Shown: positions 25,978-35,067 of the stretch, in pieces
Numbering within the stretch: position 1 is the first letter of the stretch
How the letters are laid out: every line of letters begins with the position of its first letter
NCBI RefSeq assembly: GCF_965232925.1
Contig: NZ_CBDDRA010000002.1
Location: 310,001-374,000, forward strand
Direction of reading: 5' to 3'
From: Tumidithrix helvetica
GTDB lineage: Bacteria; Cyanobacteriota; Cyanobacteriia; Pseudanabaenales; Pseudanabaenaceae
Length of the DNA: 64,000 bases
The notes under the pieces: generated by a model
Told to the model about the DNA's origin: nothing
What the model saw: only the letters and a program-made list of their open reading frames with translations
Database searches by the model: none
Made by a program: the position numbers and the translations under genes

Positions 25978-27129
25978 TTAATTCAGTTTCCATGACGCTT
26001 TTTCATACCCAAAATGCCTTTTAAAATTATTAATCGGCTTTTCAATAAGGAACCAGGATGGGATGGCAATGGCGAATGAAGCTATAACCTTTAAAGCGAT
26101 TACCAGCAATAATGGAATTGAAGTAGGTAAATTTAAGTACCAAGAAAGTATGTCATAGATAGGATTCATAAAATTATGATAAATATAGATTCCATAACTA
26201 ATTTTACCGATAAATACGAGAGGTTTTAGTTCAAGAAATCTTCCTAAAATGCCATCAAATCCTTTTGCAGCAGTACTGACTAACCATACAAAGAAAATAG
26301 ATGAAATGGTTGGTTTAATCAAAATATTAATTAGTACTGTTCCTCTAAATATAAAAGAAATGATTATAAAAGAAATCATTAATGGTAAGCAAACCCATAG
26401 ACCAAACTTACATAAACTCTGTTTGGCCTGTTTGAATTGATCGTAGTTGTGTATGTAGAATGCTAACAATGCACCCAGTCCAAGTGCATCCAAAGAGGCA
26501 GCAGGAAAGACCCCAATTTGGGTTATGCTTAGGTTTAAACCGTAACAACCTATAAATCTAAATAAAGGTGCTAGAGTAATTGTTGTAAAAATGGCTTTTA
26601 GCAGATATCTCTGAGGTAGCAATAGTATCACTAACGGCCAAATTAGATAAAATTGCTCTTCCATCGCTAATGTCCAAAAGTGTGTTGCATACTGATCGTA
26701 TGAATCTTGGACAAAAACCATGATATTGCTTGTATACGTTAAATGCCAAAAAAAATCGCTTCTAACCCTCTTGAATATAATTGCAGCAACTACAAGAGTC
26801 AGGTAGTAAATTGGAAAGATTCGTAGAAAACGGCGTATGTAAAATCTTTGAAGTGTAAATCCGATCCTTTGATCGTTTGCCCTAATGATATCTCGGCAGC
26901 GCAAGAGAATTCCAGTAATCAAAAAACCACTAAGTACGAAAAAAAGCGTAACTCCCGATCCCCATTCTATAGGAGAAGCTGTTTTCCAAGAAGATATAAA
27001 AGAAGTATATGTACTTGGTGGTACAAAATGCTCAACCATTACCCCAAATAAAGCTAGTGCTCTTAGAGAATCTAACTGAACCATGTAACTGGTCCTGTTA
27101 GCTTGAGGAAGCTTTTTGAATACATCCAT
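25978..27129 (-). CDS. acyltransferase 3 family membrane protein
   Basis: This is a 383-residue polytopic protein. It has the N-terminal RxxR-type signature LDSLRALALFGVMVEHFVPP, VTLFFVLSGFLITGILL near 60, RRFLRIFPIYYLTLV near 100 and ATHFWTLAMEEQFYLIWPL near 150, all hallmarks of OafA-type O-acyltransferases. It probably O-acetylates the exported glycan. ATG 27129 is used; the frame extends five codons to a TTG at 27144. The spacer upstream (466 bp) contains transposase debris, so it probably has its own promoter. Confidence 0.9.
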   Translation of the reverse strand: MDVFKKLPQANRTSYMVQLDSLRALALFGVMVEHFVPPSTYTSFISSWKTASPIEWGSGVTLFFVLSGFLITGILLRCRDIIRANDQRIGFTLQRFYIRRFLRIFPIYYLTLVVAAIIFKRVRSDFFWHLTYTSNIMVFVQDSYDQYATHFWTLAMEEQFYLIWPLVILLLPQRYLLKAIFTTITLAPLFRFIGCYGLNLSITQIGVFPAASLDALGLGALLAFYIHNYDQFKQAKQSLCKFGLWVCLPLMISFIIISFIFRGTVLINILIKPTISSIFFVWLVSTAAKGFDGILGRFLELKPLVFIGKISYGIYIYHNFMNPIYDILSWYLNLPTSIPLLLVIALKVIASFAIAIPSWFLIEKPINNFKRHFGYEKASWKLN

Positions 27130-27595
27130 ATTTGTTAAGAGCAACGTTTTTTATGGTTTGGATGGATCTAATAAATATTGGATTTAATTCCAGCTCAGCA
27201 AGTTTTCTCTAAAAAATTGACCTTTCCTCTCTTAGAGAGATTAGAGAAGATCTTCGTCGATACCAGATATGTTGGAGCAGAGAAGACTAGGTGGGTCAGA
27301 GATAACTTTAGTTGGATTTAGGAAGTAGGCAAAAGACCTGACAATCAGTTGATTATAAAGGAAGATCATGTGGCAAGTTTCGCTACGTACAATCGTTCTT
27401 CATCTGATAATGACAAAAATACCGTTTACTACTTCGCAAAAGTTTGTAGTGACTGGGCTACATCATTCTAATAGTTTTGTCAGAATGAGAAATGAGAGCA
27501 CTGATTTACCACTCTGCGTCTGATAAATTAGTATTATATGCTTGGAGTACCTTTTATGGAATAAAAATAATTCTTCATTAGCATTTATAGTTTTT
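27130..27595. other. spacer containing IS5-like transposase debris
   Basis: This 466-bp gap between two same-strand acyltransferase genes holds a decayed transposase fragment (see separate entry). It should also hold the promoter of the downstream gene, but no clear promoter motif is called. Confidence 0.5.
27205..27520 (+). pseudogene. fossil of an IS5-family transposase (C-terminal part)
   Basis: In the plus-strand frame running through 27244, the translation reads FPLLERLEKIFVDTRYVGAE and then WVRDNFSWI, stop, EVGKRPDN. This aligns by eye with the IS5-family core (KIWADGGYxG, then W-EIVKRP). Further on, after a frame change, FVVTGLHHSNSFVRMRNEST parallels RWVVERTFAWxxRxRRLSKDYE. Several stops and shifts make it non-functional. 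The match is by pattern only. Confidence 0.45.
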
Positions 27596-28657
27596 TTAGG
27601 TGCGATCTTGAATTCTTAAATAGGTTCTTAAACTTTTGAAGTGTAGAAAATGGGAACGCAAATACTCTACTACTAAAACTGATAACATTGACATGACCAT
27701 TAAAAAGACAAATATTAAAGGAGACCATTTAGGGAAGTAAATAATATCTTGGAAGTAGTAGTAACAAAAGAAGGAATGTACAAGCCACAGAGGGAAAGAG
27801 GATTTACCTAAGTACATAAATAATGGAGATAAACATAGTATTTCCACTGCTCTAATTGAAAGATATATAAAAAATGGCACAACTAAAAAATCATACGTGG
27901 CTTCAATACCTTGATATTTAATCCTAAGGATTAAGCAAATTAATAGGCAAGGAAAGACAAATATCCATCCATATTCATCAAGGTTCCGGATAAAACGGCT
28001 TGAAAAAAATTTTGACTTAGCGCATATTAACCCCAAAGCAAATGATGGTTGCCAAATAACAAAGCCGAGTTGTTTGTAAGGATCTATTTCAGGAGATATT
28101 TTGATACTAAAAGAAAATAGGAATAGACTTACTAATAGAGTCAAGATAATATTTTTCTCTGTGAGCTTAGTATAAATGGGGAACAATAGAACAAGTGTGA
28201 CTATAAACATCCGAACAAACCACCATTCTCCGTTGTATGTTGACTCCCAACCCAAAAAATTCTTCAAGAAAGTTATTGGTTCAGCAGAGTAACGGAGTTG
28301 GTTTGAGCCCCAAAGACGTACTTGTTTAAAGAAAATGATTCCAATGGGTACAAAAACTAGAAAATATAGCCAGTAAGTTAAGTAAAAATCTTTAATTTTG
28401 ACGAATGAATAGCGTAAAATTGTCTTTTGAGAGCGACGATAACCTAAAAACAATCCATAGCCAGATAAGAATAAGAACATTGACACGCATACATTCCCAA
28501 ATGTTCCTATGTAATCCTCTACCTTGAAAAAGGGTACTAGAGGAATAAAACTATTACCATTTAGAAGTCTATCTTTGAAAGCATATAAATGATGTGCAAA
28601 CATCAAACAAATTGCTACACCTTTGGCAGTATCAGTTTGGTTCTTTGTAAATTCCAT
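27596..28657 (-). CDS. acyltransferase 3 family membrane protein
   Basis: This 353-residue polytopic protein has the N-terminal block NQTDTAKGVAICLMFAHHLYAF and VCVSMFLFLSGYGLFLGYR near 55, as in acyltransferase-3 proteins of capsule loci. It has a GEWWFVRMFIVTLVLL segment near 150. The ATG at 28657 is preferred because CAGGGAG lies five bases upstream on the minus strand; an upstream in-frame ATG at 28681 lacks one. The gene is very AT-rich and is flanked on both sides by transposase fossils, with an intact IS30 next door, suggesting it arrived by transfer. Confidence 0.85.
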   Translation of the reverse strand: MEFTKNQTDTAKGVAICLMFAHHLYAFKDRLLNGNSFIPLVPFFKVEDYIGTFGNVCVSMFLFLSGYGLFLGYRRSQKTILRYSFVKIKDFYLTYWLYFLVFVPIGIIFFKQVRLWGSNQLRYSAEPITFLKNFLGWESTYNGEWWFVRMFIVTLVLLFPIYTKLTEKNIILTLLVSLFLFSFSIKISPEIDPYKQLGFVIWQPSFALGLICAKSKFFSSRFIRNLDEYGWIFVFPCLLICLILRIKYQGIEATYDFLVVPFFIYLSIRAVEILCLSPLFMYLGKSSFPLWLVHSFFCYYYFQDIIYFPKWSPLIFVFLMVMSMLSVLVVEYLRSHFLHFKSLRTYLRIQDRT

Positions 28658-28750
28658 AAAACTCCCTGATGGCAAAATCACCTAAGAGCAGTTTGAGAAT
28701 GCAAGAAAGCTCTCACAACTATAATCTGAGTAATAAAAAGTTGCTGAATC

Positions 28751-28831
28751 ATGAGAGCTACGACGACATTACCATATCCCACAGATCTGACTAACGACCA
28801 ATGATACTTGCTAGCTTACTTACGGTAGTGT
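28751..28831 (+). pseudogene. fossil of an IS5-family transposase (N-terminal part)
   Basis: From ATG 28751 the frame reads MRATTTLPYPTDLTNDQ, stop, YLLAYL. This matches the IS5-family opening YPTDLTxxQWxLLxPLLP with the Trp codon changed to TGA. Similarity ends soon after. It is too short for function and is not the same copy as the C-terminal fragment at 27.2-27.5 kb, because their order is reversed. Confidence 0.45.
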
Positions 28832-28887
28832 TTCAATGTTGAATTGATAATTTTGAGTCTTAGCTCTGTCGCATAAGTTTGGCTTAA

Positions 28888-29980
28888 CTTCGCCAATTCA
28901 AGGATGAAATGCAACACCTAGAGATCTTTGCGTAAAGGGACTCATAAGGATAATCTGATGATAATCACAACAATCAGGAAATCCTCATGAGCTTTACCCA
29001 TCTTACCACCTCAGAAAGAAGCGAACTCTATAAACTGCGAGTAACAGACAACTTATCGATGTCAGAGATTGGTCGCCGCCTGAATCGAAACAAAAGTACG
29101 ATATCAAGAGAACTATCGCGCAACACAGATGAGCGCCACAGAGTCTATTTACCAGATACGGCGGCGGAGAAGATGAAAACACGCCGCAAACAAGCAAAGG
29201 TGATATTCCAGAGTGTCAGTGCCAAGACGATCGCCGAAGTAAAACAGCGATTAGAGCAACACCACAGCCCAGAACAACTGGCAGGCAGGATGAGACTTGA
29301 AGGATTAGCTAAAATTAGCTATGAGACGATCTATCAAATGATCTATACCAACCATCAACAGATGGGAATATATCAACAATATCTAAGGCAAAAGCAGAAA
29401 CAGCGGCGACGGAAAGGACGGAACCAAAAGCGAGGCGGAATCCCAAATCGGATCGGAATTGAGAACCGTCCCAAAATCGCGGATTTAAAGACAGAGATCG
29501 GACATTGGGAAAGTGATACCGTAATCAGCTGCAACCACACTGGTATTGTGGTTACGCATGTTGACAAAGCATCAAAGTACTTACTTGCAGGTTTAGCGAG
29601 AAACAAGACGATGGCAGAAATAAATAGAGTAACAATCAAACTATTTGAGCCTGTAAAACCAGCATTCTGTAAGACGATGACATTTGATAATGGAAGAGAA
29701 TTCTGTGGACATGAGAAGCTATCTGAAAGCTTGAAGCTAGAGACTTTCTTCGCCAATCCATATCATTCATGGGAGCGTGGATTGAATGAACATACAAATG
29801 GATTAATTAGAGAGTTCTATCCCAAAAGCACAAACTTCAAAATCGTAAATGGAGAAGACTTTCAGAAGGCAGTGGATTTAATCAATCACAGACCGAGAAA
29901 ATCTCTTGACTATCGCACCCCTTACGAAGTATTCTTTGCTTCATCAGACCCCGTTGCATTTCATCCTTGAATTGGCGCTT
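28888..29980 (+). mobile_element. complete IS30-family insertion sequence
   Basis: The element spans 28891-29977 (1,087 bp). Its 25-bp ends (starting CGCCAATTCAAGGATGAAAT and its complement) are perfect inverted repeats at 28891-28915 and 29953-29977. CTT lies on both sides (28888-28890 and 29978-29980), a 3-bp target duplication as expected for IS30. It carries one intact transposase gene, whose stop codon lies inside the right end. It split the minus-strand polysaccharide run. Perfect ends and an open frame suggest recent insertion. Confidence 0.93.
28987..29970 (+). CDS. IS30-family transposase
   Basis: This 327-residue DDE transposase has an N-terminal helix-turn-helix (MSEIGRRLNRNKSTISRELSRN, about 20-42). 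The catalytic triad is visible as GHWESDTV (Asp near 173), TFDNGREF (Asp near 236) and SWERGLNEHTNG (Glu near 263), followed by the family-typical GLIREFYPK. A basic linker (KQKQRRRKGRNQKRGG) may help bind the ends. The frame is full length with no disruption, so the element is probably active. Confidence 0.95.
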   Translation: MSFTHLTTSERSELYKLRVTDNLSMSEIGRRLNRNKSTISRELSRNTDERHRVYLPDTAAEKMKTRRKQAKVIFQSVSAKTIAEVKQRLEQHHSPEQLAGRMRLEGLAKISYETIYQMIYTNHQQMGIYQQYLRQKQKQRRRKGRNQKRGGIPNRIGIENRPKIADLKTEIGHWESDTVISCNHTGIVVTHVDKASKYLLAGLARNKTMAEINRVTIKLFEPVKPAFCKTMTFDNGREFCGHEKLSESLKLETFFANPYHSWERGLNEHTNGLIREFYPKSTNFKIVNGEDFQKAVDLINHRPRKSLDYRTPYEVFFASSDPVAFHP

Positions 29981-29999
29981 TTCTATTCTCAAACAGGCT

Positions 30000-30863
30000 T
30001 TAAGTTCGGACTAGTTGTCGAACCTTGTGATAAATAGTTTTGAAACGAAAGGGCCACCATAGAAGAGATAGGATCTGATAACGTCGGGCAGAATTCTGAT
30101 CGCCAGCTGATTGATACCTTTCAGCAATACTTCGATAATGGTGAGCCACTGTACGTGGACCCAATTGCTTGACGTTTTCGAAAAAATGCTTATTGAATAC
30201 TTGCCTGTAACCTTGAGCCTCGCGAAGCATGTTTTTAGATATGTTGTCATCACCACGACAATCATAGATAAATGTAGGCTCTACCACGAAACCAAAAGAA
30301 TAATATTTTGCTAATCGGATTACCGTATCCCAATCCTGATAAGAAATAATTTGTTCGTCCAAATAGCCAATATTCTCAAGTGCTTCCTTGGCAATTAAAA
30401 GTCCCGAGAATAAGGGACCAGGACAATTCAAAAGATCGCGGTAGACGTGACCATGCAATGGCGTAACTCCATAAGCAACCATGCCTTTACCCTTTCGCAG
30501 AACTTCGCATTCGGAATGTACAACTTTCACTCCTTCACTTCGAGCGACGATCATTCGCACTTCCAGACTATTTGGAGTAAAATAGTCGTCCGAATCCAAG
30601 AAGGCAACCCATTCGCCTTTGGCTGCCTGAGCACCAGTGTTTCGAGCTGCCTGGGCACCTCGATTAGTCTCATGACAAAAGTAACGGATTCTGTGGTCTT
30701 CTTTTGCAAGTAATGCAACAACTGATTCTGTGTCATCTCTAGAGCCATCATCAACTACAAGAATTTCCAAGTCTTGATGGGTTTGCCCCAGAACACTTCT
30801 CAGAGTTTTCTCGATTACGTGCCCACGTTTGTAAGCAGGGATTACGACAGATATAAGGGACAT
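30000..30863 (-). CDS. glycosyltransferase family 2
   Basis: This 287-residue GT-A enzyme has SLISVVIPAYKRGHVIEKTL at the start, VDDGSRDDT near 37 and the metal-binding DSDD in WVAFLDSDDYFTPNS near 90. No membrane helix is evident. It likely adds one sugar to the lipid-linked unit. The stop lies 22 bp from the right end of the IS30 element, so downstream co-transcription with the acyltransferase gene has been interrupted by the insertion. The upstream gene starts a new block after 84 bp. Confidence 0.92.
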   Translation of the reverse strand: MSLISVVIPAYKRGHVIEKTLRSVLGQTHQDLEILVVDDGSRDDTESVVALLAKEDHRIRYFCHETNRGAQAARNTGAQAAKGEWVAFLDSDDYFTPNSLEVRMIVARSEGVKVVHSECEVLRKGKGMVAYGVTPLHGHVYRDLLNCPGPLFSGLLIAKEALENIGYLDEQIISYQDWDTVIRLAKYYSFGFVVEPTFIYDCRGDDNISKNMLREAQGYRQVFNKHFFENVKQLGPRTVAHHYRSIAERYQSAGDQNSARRYQILSLLWWPFRFKTIYHKVRQLVRT

Positions 30864-30947
30864 ATGTGGGGCATTATAAAAGATGAATAACAGCTTTTTT
30901 TTTGTTGAGAAATCAATCAGTCCCTCAACGCTTTTTACTTGTGTGAG

Positions 30948-32834
30948 TTATGCTACAACAATATGGGCGGATGGAGTTTGAGGTTTAACTCCCATATCAG
31001 CAAACACATTAACTGCAATTTGTTGGGTCCGAGAATCAATACAAGGAATGGCAACTCTTGTTGGACTATCTAAGCTAGGTTTCAAAAGTTTTTTCATCGT
31101 TCTCAACCAATTTTTAATCTTTCTTAGCCTACTACTGTTTTCAACACGAGGAGTGGTAACCCAGTCATTATCTAGGCCCCATACCCACTGAATAGAGCCG
31201 GTTGAAAAGACTTTTGCACCACTCACAGCAGTATATCGTACGGCATTTGAGATCGCCGTATTAGTTCCTGGCGGCACTTGTGGCTGTTCGCCTAAAAATT
31301 GCACAGGTGATCGCGATAAGACAACTAGTTCAGTTGGGGTAGACCCGTTGTTTAGCAAGCCATCCCATTCATAACCCACTAAGCCTGTAAGTTTATCTCC
31401 ATTCTTGAGTCCGGTATTTGCATAGTAAGGATCCGAAGCATTACTGACTACATAATCAAAGCCATTGAAAACATTATTGGCGCCCCAATCTCCTATGTAC
31501 CCAACTCCCAATAATTCATTCTCCGGTCGATTGACCTCAGGACTGCGGAACAGCGTAGTTACTGCATTAGGGTTTGTTAGAGCAATAGGATCGAGTGCTT
31601 CACCTTTACCAATTCCTGAAGTATCCTTATACACAGTCATTACGCGATTGGATTGTCCGCTACTGGAAGCTTCAAATCGGACTTGCCAGTAGGCAGTGTT
31701 AGCTGAAAAGAAAGCTAGGTTGATACCATTATCTCGAGCTTTTTGGACATTATTGCGCTCATCCATTGACCAGTACTCATCGTGACCAACTGAGAGAAAT
31801 ATCTTCTGGGAATACAGTTGTAAGGGATTAGTACTCACATCTAGATTGGTGTAATAGGAGACATCATAGCCCTGGGATTCCAACCAGCGCGTCATATTGT
31901 ACTCCCAGGTCAACATATTGTTGAACTGTTCTGAACCAACATCAGCACCATACTGGAAGGGTCGATCGAAGGAGACTTGGTAAGCGCGGGTGCCACCGAT
32001 ACTGTTAAAGTCGTAGACGCTATAACCGCCGTTATTGTTGTAAGCAGCAGCTGTGGTAATGGCATCCTGGAAACCCAAATCTGCTGGGCGATTATCATCA
32101 CGCAACACAAACTGGATGTAATTTTGCTTCCCCGTTCCGCAGTCAGTCAACTTCACCAGATAAAGACCTGTAGTCCAGTCATTGTGGCTTTGCAGGATAT
32201 AGGAAGTAGTCCATTTGTATTCAACCAGTTTGGTACTGGCATTTGTAATGGTTGGACTCGCTTGAGTCACTCCATTGAGTCCTGCAACACTGGCGATTAA
32301 CCTACCTCCCTTTCCGTTGTAATATCCCAAGCGATACACATCAAGATTGTACTGTCCGACCTGAGCTAAGGAGATTTTCAGGTTTAGCACTTGCCCTATG
32401 TTGATACTGGTTGCATCCCCATATCCAGCAATCTCATTGTTAGTCGCTACATTTGAAAGCTTCCAATCTGTTATCCCTAGCTTTTGGTTCTCTAGGACAA
32501 TCGCATTTTGCGCCGCGACAGGCACTCCTGAACTGGCAACGTATTTGCTGCTGCCCAATGAATCGGCGAAGTTTGCCAACATCCGCACCTGCTGTCCGAT
32601 TAAAGATTCAGCCAATGTTAGAGATCGCGCTGTTTCTCCAACAATATCGATCCAACTGCCGTTTTCTGAATGTTGCCATTGGTAGTTAATGGTTATTCCT
32701 GTAAAACTCAAGCCATTATTGTCGAATAGACTAGCAACTAAGGTGTGTCCGACTGTAGCACTACCCCTGAGTAAAACAAGACAAGTACCTTCTTCTTGCC
32801 AACGATTGAGTAAATCAGCAGAGATTTTATCCAT
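30948..32834 (-). CDS. N,N-dimethylformamidase beta-subunit-like protein with Ig-like N-terminus
   Basis: The 628-residue product has an N-terminal beta-sandwich segment (about 25-105, VGHTLVASLFDNNGLSFTG, then YQWQHSENGSW) of the kind found in secreted adhesins. The body resembles the C-terminal domain of dimethylformamidase large subunits: VYRLGYYNGKGG near 175, SFDRPFQYG near 285, WEYNMTRWLESQGYDVSYYT near 305 and LSVGHDEYWSMDERNNV near 350. In cyanobacteria such domains occur in proteins of unknown role, and amidase activity should not be assumed. No signal peptide is seen, so export would need another route. ATG 32834 is used; a TTG at 32846 is alternative. Confidence 0.72.
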   Translation of the reverse strand: MDKISADLLNRWQEEGTCLVLLRGSATVGHTLVASLFDNNGLSFTGITINYQWQHSENGSWIDIVGETARSLTLAESLIGQQVRMLANFADSLGSSKYVASSGVPVAAQNAIVLENQKLGITDWKLSNVATNNEIAGYGDATSINIGQVLNLKISLAQVGQYNLDVYRLGYYNGKGGRLIASVAGLNGVTQASPTITNASTKLVEYKWTTSYILQSHNDWTTGLYLVKLTDCGTGKQNYIQFVLRDDNRPADLGFQDAITTAAAYNNNGGYSVYDFNSIGGTRAYQVSFDRPFQYGADVGSEQFNNMLTWEYNMTRWLESQGYDVSYYTNLDVSTNPLQLYSQKIFLSVGHDEYWSMDERNNVQKARDNGINLAFFSANTAYWQVRFEASSSGQSNRVMTVYKDTSGIGKGEALDPIALTNPNAVTTLFRSPEVNRPENELLGVGYIGDWGANNVFNGFDYVVSNASDPYYANTGLKNGDKLTGLVGYEWDGLLNNGSTPTELVVLSRSPVQFLGEQPQVPPGTNTAISNAVRYTAVSGAKVFSTGSIQWVWGLDNDWVTTPRVENSSRLRKIKNWLRTMKKLLKPSLDSPTRVAIPCIDSRTQQIAVNVFADMGVKPQTPSAHIVVA

Positions 32835-32888
32835 AAACCTTAGCAATGTAAAACTGCTACTCTCCTCATTAATTCGCGGTTAGTTGAA

Positions 32889-34100
32889 TTAAACCTTCAT
32901 TAGCCTTAGATTGGCTTCAAAAGCCTTACCGACATATTCTTGCTCTTGATCGGTCATTTGATGGAAAAGGGGTAACAGTATGGACTGTTCTTGTGCTATT
33001 TCACTCTCTCGTAAGCGATCGCAACTTCCTGTTTTACACTGACACTTTTCTTTAGCAACTCCACAAGACCAAGCTTCAATCTGATATGCAGGTTCACGAT
33101 GAGCGCACATAATCCCCCGTCGTGTGCTAATTCCAGCATCTAACATTGTTTGCATCACTTGGCGTTGGTCGTACTGTGGAGATAAGCGGATACAGTAACT
33201 TTGCCAGTTACTCTTTGCCCAGGTTGGCTCTGTTGGTAATTTTAATCCAGTTATATCTGCCAACTGATGGTGATATCGTTGCGCTAAATAACGACGGCGT
33301 TCCACAATTTTCGGTAGGCGTTTGAGTTGTTCCCGTCCGACTGCTGCCTGAATATCAGTCATGCGGTAGTTGTAGCCCAACATGGGGTAGGACTCGAATA
33401 TGACTTGTTTTGCCCCGTGACGCACAGTATCAGGTACACTCATGCCATGTTGCCGCAAGAGTCGAAACTGGCGATCCCATTCAGGATTAGCTGTGGTTAA
33501 CATGCCACCATCACCCGTTGAAATCACTTTACGGGGATGGAAAGAAAAGCAAGCGATATCAGCGTGAGGCTTACCAATTTTTTCCCATGCATCATTCCAA
33601 AGAATCTCACTCCCGATCGCACAGGCAGCATCTTCAATCACAGGTAAATTGTGCTGGTGGGCAATTTCCAAAACCGCTTTAAGATCGCAAGGCATCCCAA
33701 TTTGATGAACCACTAAAATGGCGCGAGTGCGATCGCTTATGGCATCCGCAATTAAAATTGGATTGATGTTGTAGGTTTGCGGATCGATATCTACAAATAC
33801 TGGAACCGCGCCACAGTAGCGGATACTATTGGCAGTCGCAATATAAGAATGACTGACTGTAATCACCTCATCTTCAGGCTGCACGCCAATAGTTAAAAGA
33901 GCCAAGTGCAGCGCTGTGGTGCAATTAGAAACAGCACAAGCATATTTTGCTCCTACATAAGTCGCAAACTCTTGCTCAAACGCGGCAACCTCTGGTCCTT
34001 GAGTAACCCAACCAGACAAAATCGCCCGACTAGCTGCTTCCGCTTCTGGTTCGCCCATCCAAGGTTTAGCGATCGGAATATTTTGCAACTTGTTAGACAT
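32889..34100 (-). CDS. DegT/DnrJ/EryC1/StrS aminotransferase
   Basis: This 403-residue PLP enzyme would aminate a keto-sugar nucleotide. The internal aldimine Lys191 lies in CFSFHPRKVISTGDGGM, with VIEDAACAIGS near 158 and NCTTALHLALL near 60. A Cys-rich insertion near 350-365 (CGVAKEKCQCKTGSCDRL) is shared by a subgroup of these enzymes and might bind a metal (inference). AAAGGAGG just before the ATG is a strong ribosome site. The start overlaps the upstream epimerase gene by 8 bp, so the two are probably translationally coupled. Confidence 0.92.
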   Translation of the reverse strand: MSNKLQNIPIAKPWMGEPEAEAASRAILSGWVTQGPEVAAFEQEFATYVGAKYACAVSNCTTALHLALLTIGVQPEDEVITVSHSYIATANSIRYCGAVPVFVDIDPQTYNINPILIADAISDRTRAILVVHQIGMPCDLKAVLEIAHQHNLPVIEDAACAIGSEILWNDAWEKIGKPHADIACFSFHPRKVISTGDGGMLTTANPEWDRQFRLLRQHGMSVPDTVRHGAKQVIFESYPMLGYNYRMTDIQAAVGREQLKRLPKIVERRRYLAQRYHHQLADITGLKLPTEPTWAKSNWQSYCIRLSPQYDQRQVMQTMLDAGISTRRGIMCAHREPAYQIEAWSCGVAKEKCQCKTGSCDRLRESEIAQEQSILLPLFHQMTDQEQEYVGKAFEANLRLMKV

Positions 34101-35067
34101 TGCCTGCCTCCTTTGCTAACTTTTGTTCGCGCCACCAAGTTACGAGCTTGCGCAGACCATCTTCTAAAGATACCTCTGCCTCAAAGCCAAGCAGATGCTT
34201 GGCTTTAGTCACATCTGCAAGTCTTCGAGCTACAGGATTCACTTTACGCTCTTGACCGTATTCTGGCTGCAAATCCGATCCCATCACCCTAGCCAGACTA
34301 TAAGCCAAGTCATTTAAGCTAGTTTCGACACTGCTAGCAACATTAAATACTTCATCCGTGACATCGGCTTTAGCCGCCAAGATATTTGCTCTAGCAATGT
34401 CCTCAATGTATACAAAGTCCATTGTCTGTTTACCATCACCGAAAATCAATGGAGGTTGACCTGCAATAATGCGTTCCATCCACCGAATTAACACCTCGGT
34501 GTAGACACCATAAATATCCATACGCGGACCATAGACATTGAAGTAACGTAAGGCTACATAATCTAGTCCATACATATCATAGAAGCTGCGTAATAATGCT
34601 TCATTAAAAATCTTGGTAGCGCCGTAGAGAGTACGGTTATTGTAAGGATGATGCAACTCAGTAGTTGGAAATTCCTCTGCCATCCCATATATTGATGCGG
34701 ATGATGCAGCAACTACTTTTTTCACCTTGGCTTTAACTGCGGCTTCCAGTACATTATAAGTACCATCCGCCATCACTTCTAGTGCTAGACGAGGCTCTGC
34801 AGCACATTGGGTAATGCGAATTGCAGCTTGATGAAAGACAACGTCCACACCTTGCATCACCTCATCTAGAAGTTTGAGATCGCGGATATCGCCTTCAACA
34901 ACTTTGACAGAGCCATTTTCCTTTGCCCAAGCTAGGTTCGCTATCTGTCCGCGCGTAAAATTATCTAGAAGGATAATTTCCGCAACTTCTTCTTTAACGA
35001 GTAGGTCAGCAATATGGGAACCAACCAGACCTGCACCACCAGTAACCAATACTCGACTATTTTTCAT
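34093..35067 (-). CDS. NAD-dependent sugar epimerase/dehydratase (extended SDR)
   Basis: This 324-residue enzyme has the Rossmann motif VLVTGGAGLVGSHIADLL at its start, GDIRD near 60, the Ser in AASSASIYG near 115 and the catalytic YxxxK in TLYGATK near 144. It has a VALRYFNVYGPR block near 163, so it acts on a nucleotide-sugar such as UDP-hexose. The ATG at 35067 (MKNSRVLVTGG) overlaps the upstream acyltransferase gene by 11 bp. A longer frame to 35202 would put 45 non-family residues in front and is rejected. The next gene overlaps its end by 8 bp. Confidence 0.92.
   Translation of the reverse strand: MKNSRVLVTGGAGLVGSHIADLLVKEEVAEIILLDNFTRGQIANLAWAKENGSVKVVEGDIRDLKLLDEVMQGVDVVFHQAAIRITQCAAEPRLALEVMADGTYNVLEAAVKAKVKKVVAASSASIYGMAEEFPTTELHHPYNNRTLYGATKIFNEALLRSFYDMYGLDYVALRYFNVYGPRMDIYGVYTEVLIRWMERIIAGQPPLIFGDGKQTMDFVYIEDIARANILAAKADVTDEVFNVASSVETSLNDLAYSLARVMGSDLQPEYGQERKVNPVARRLADVTKAKHLLGFEAEVSLEDGLRKLVTWWREQKLAKEAGNV

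Noticed and set aside
30948..32834. Annotation as a true N,N-dimethylformamidase
   Set aside because: Only the domain resemblance is visible; there is no small subunit nearby and the neighbourhood is glycan synthesis.
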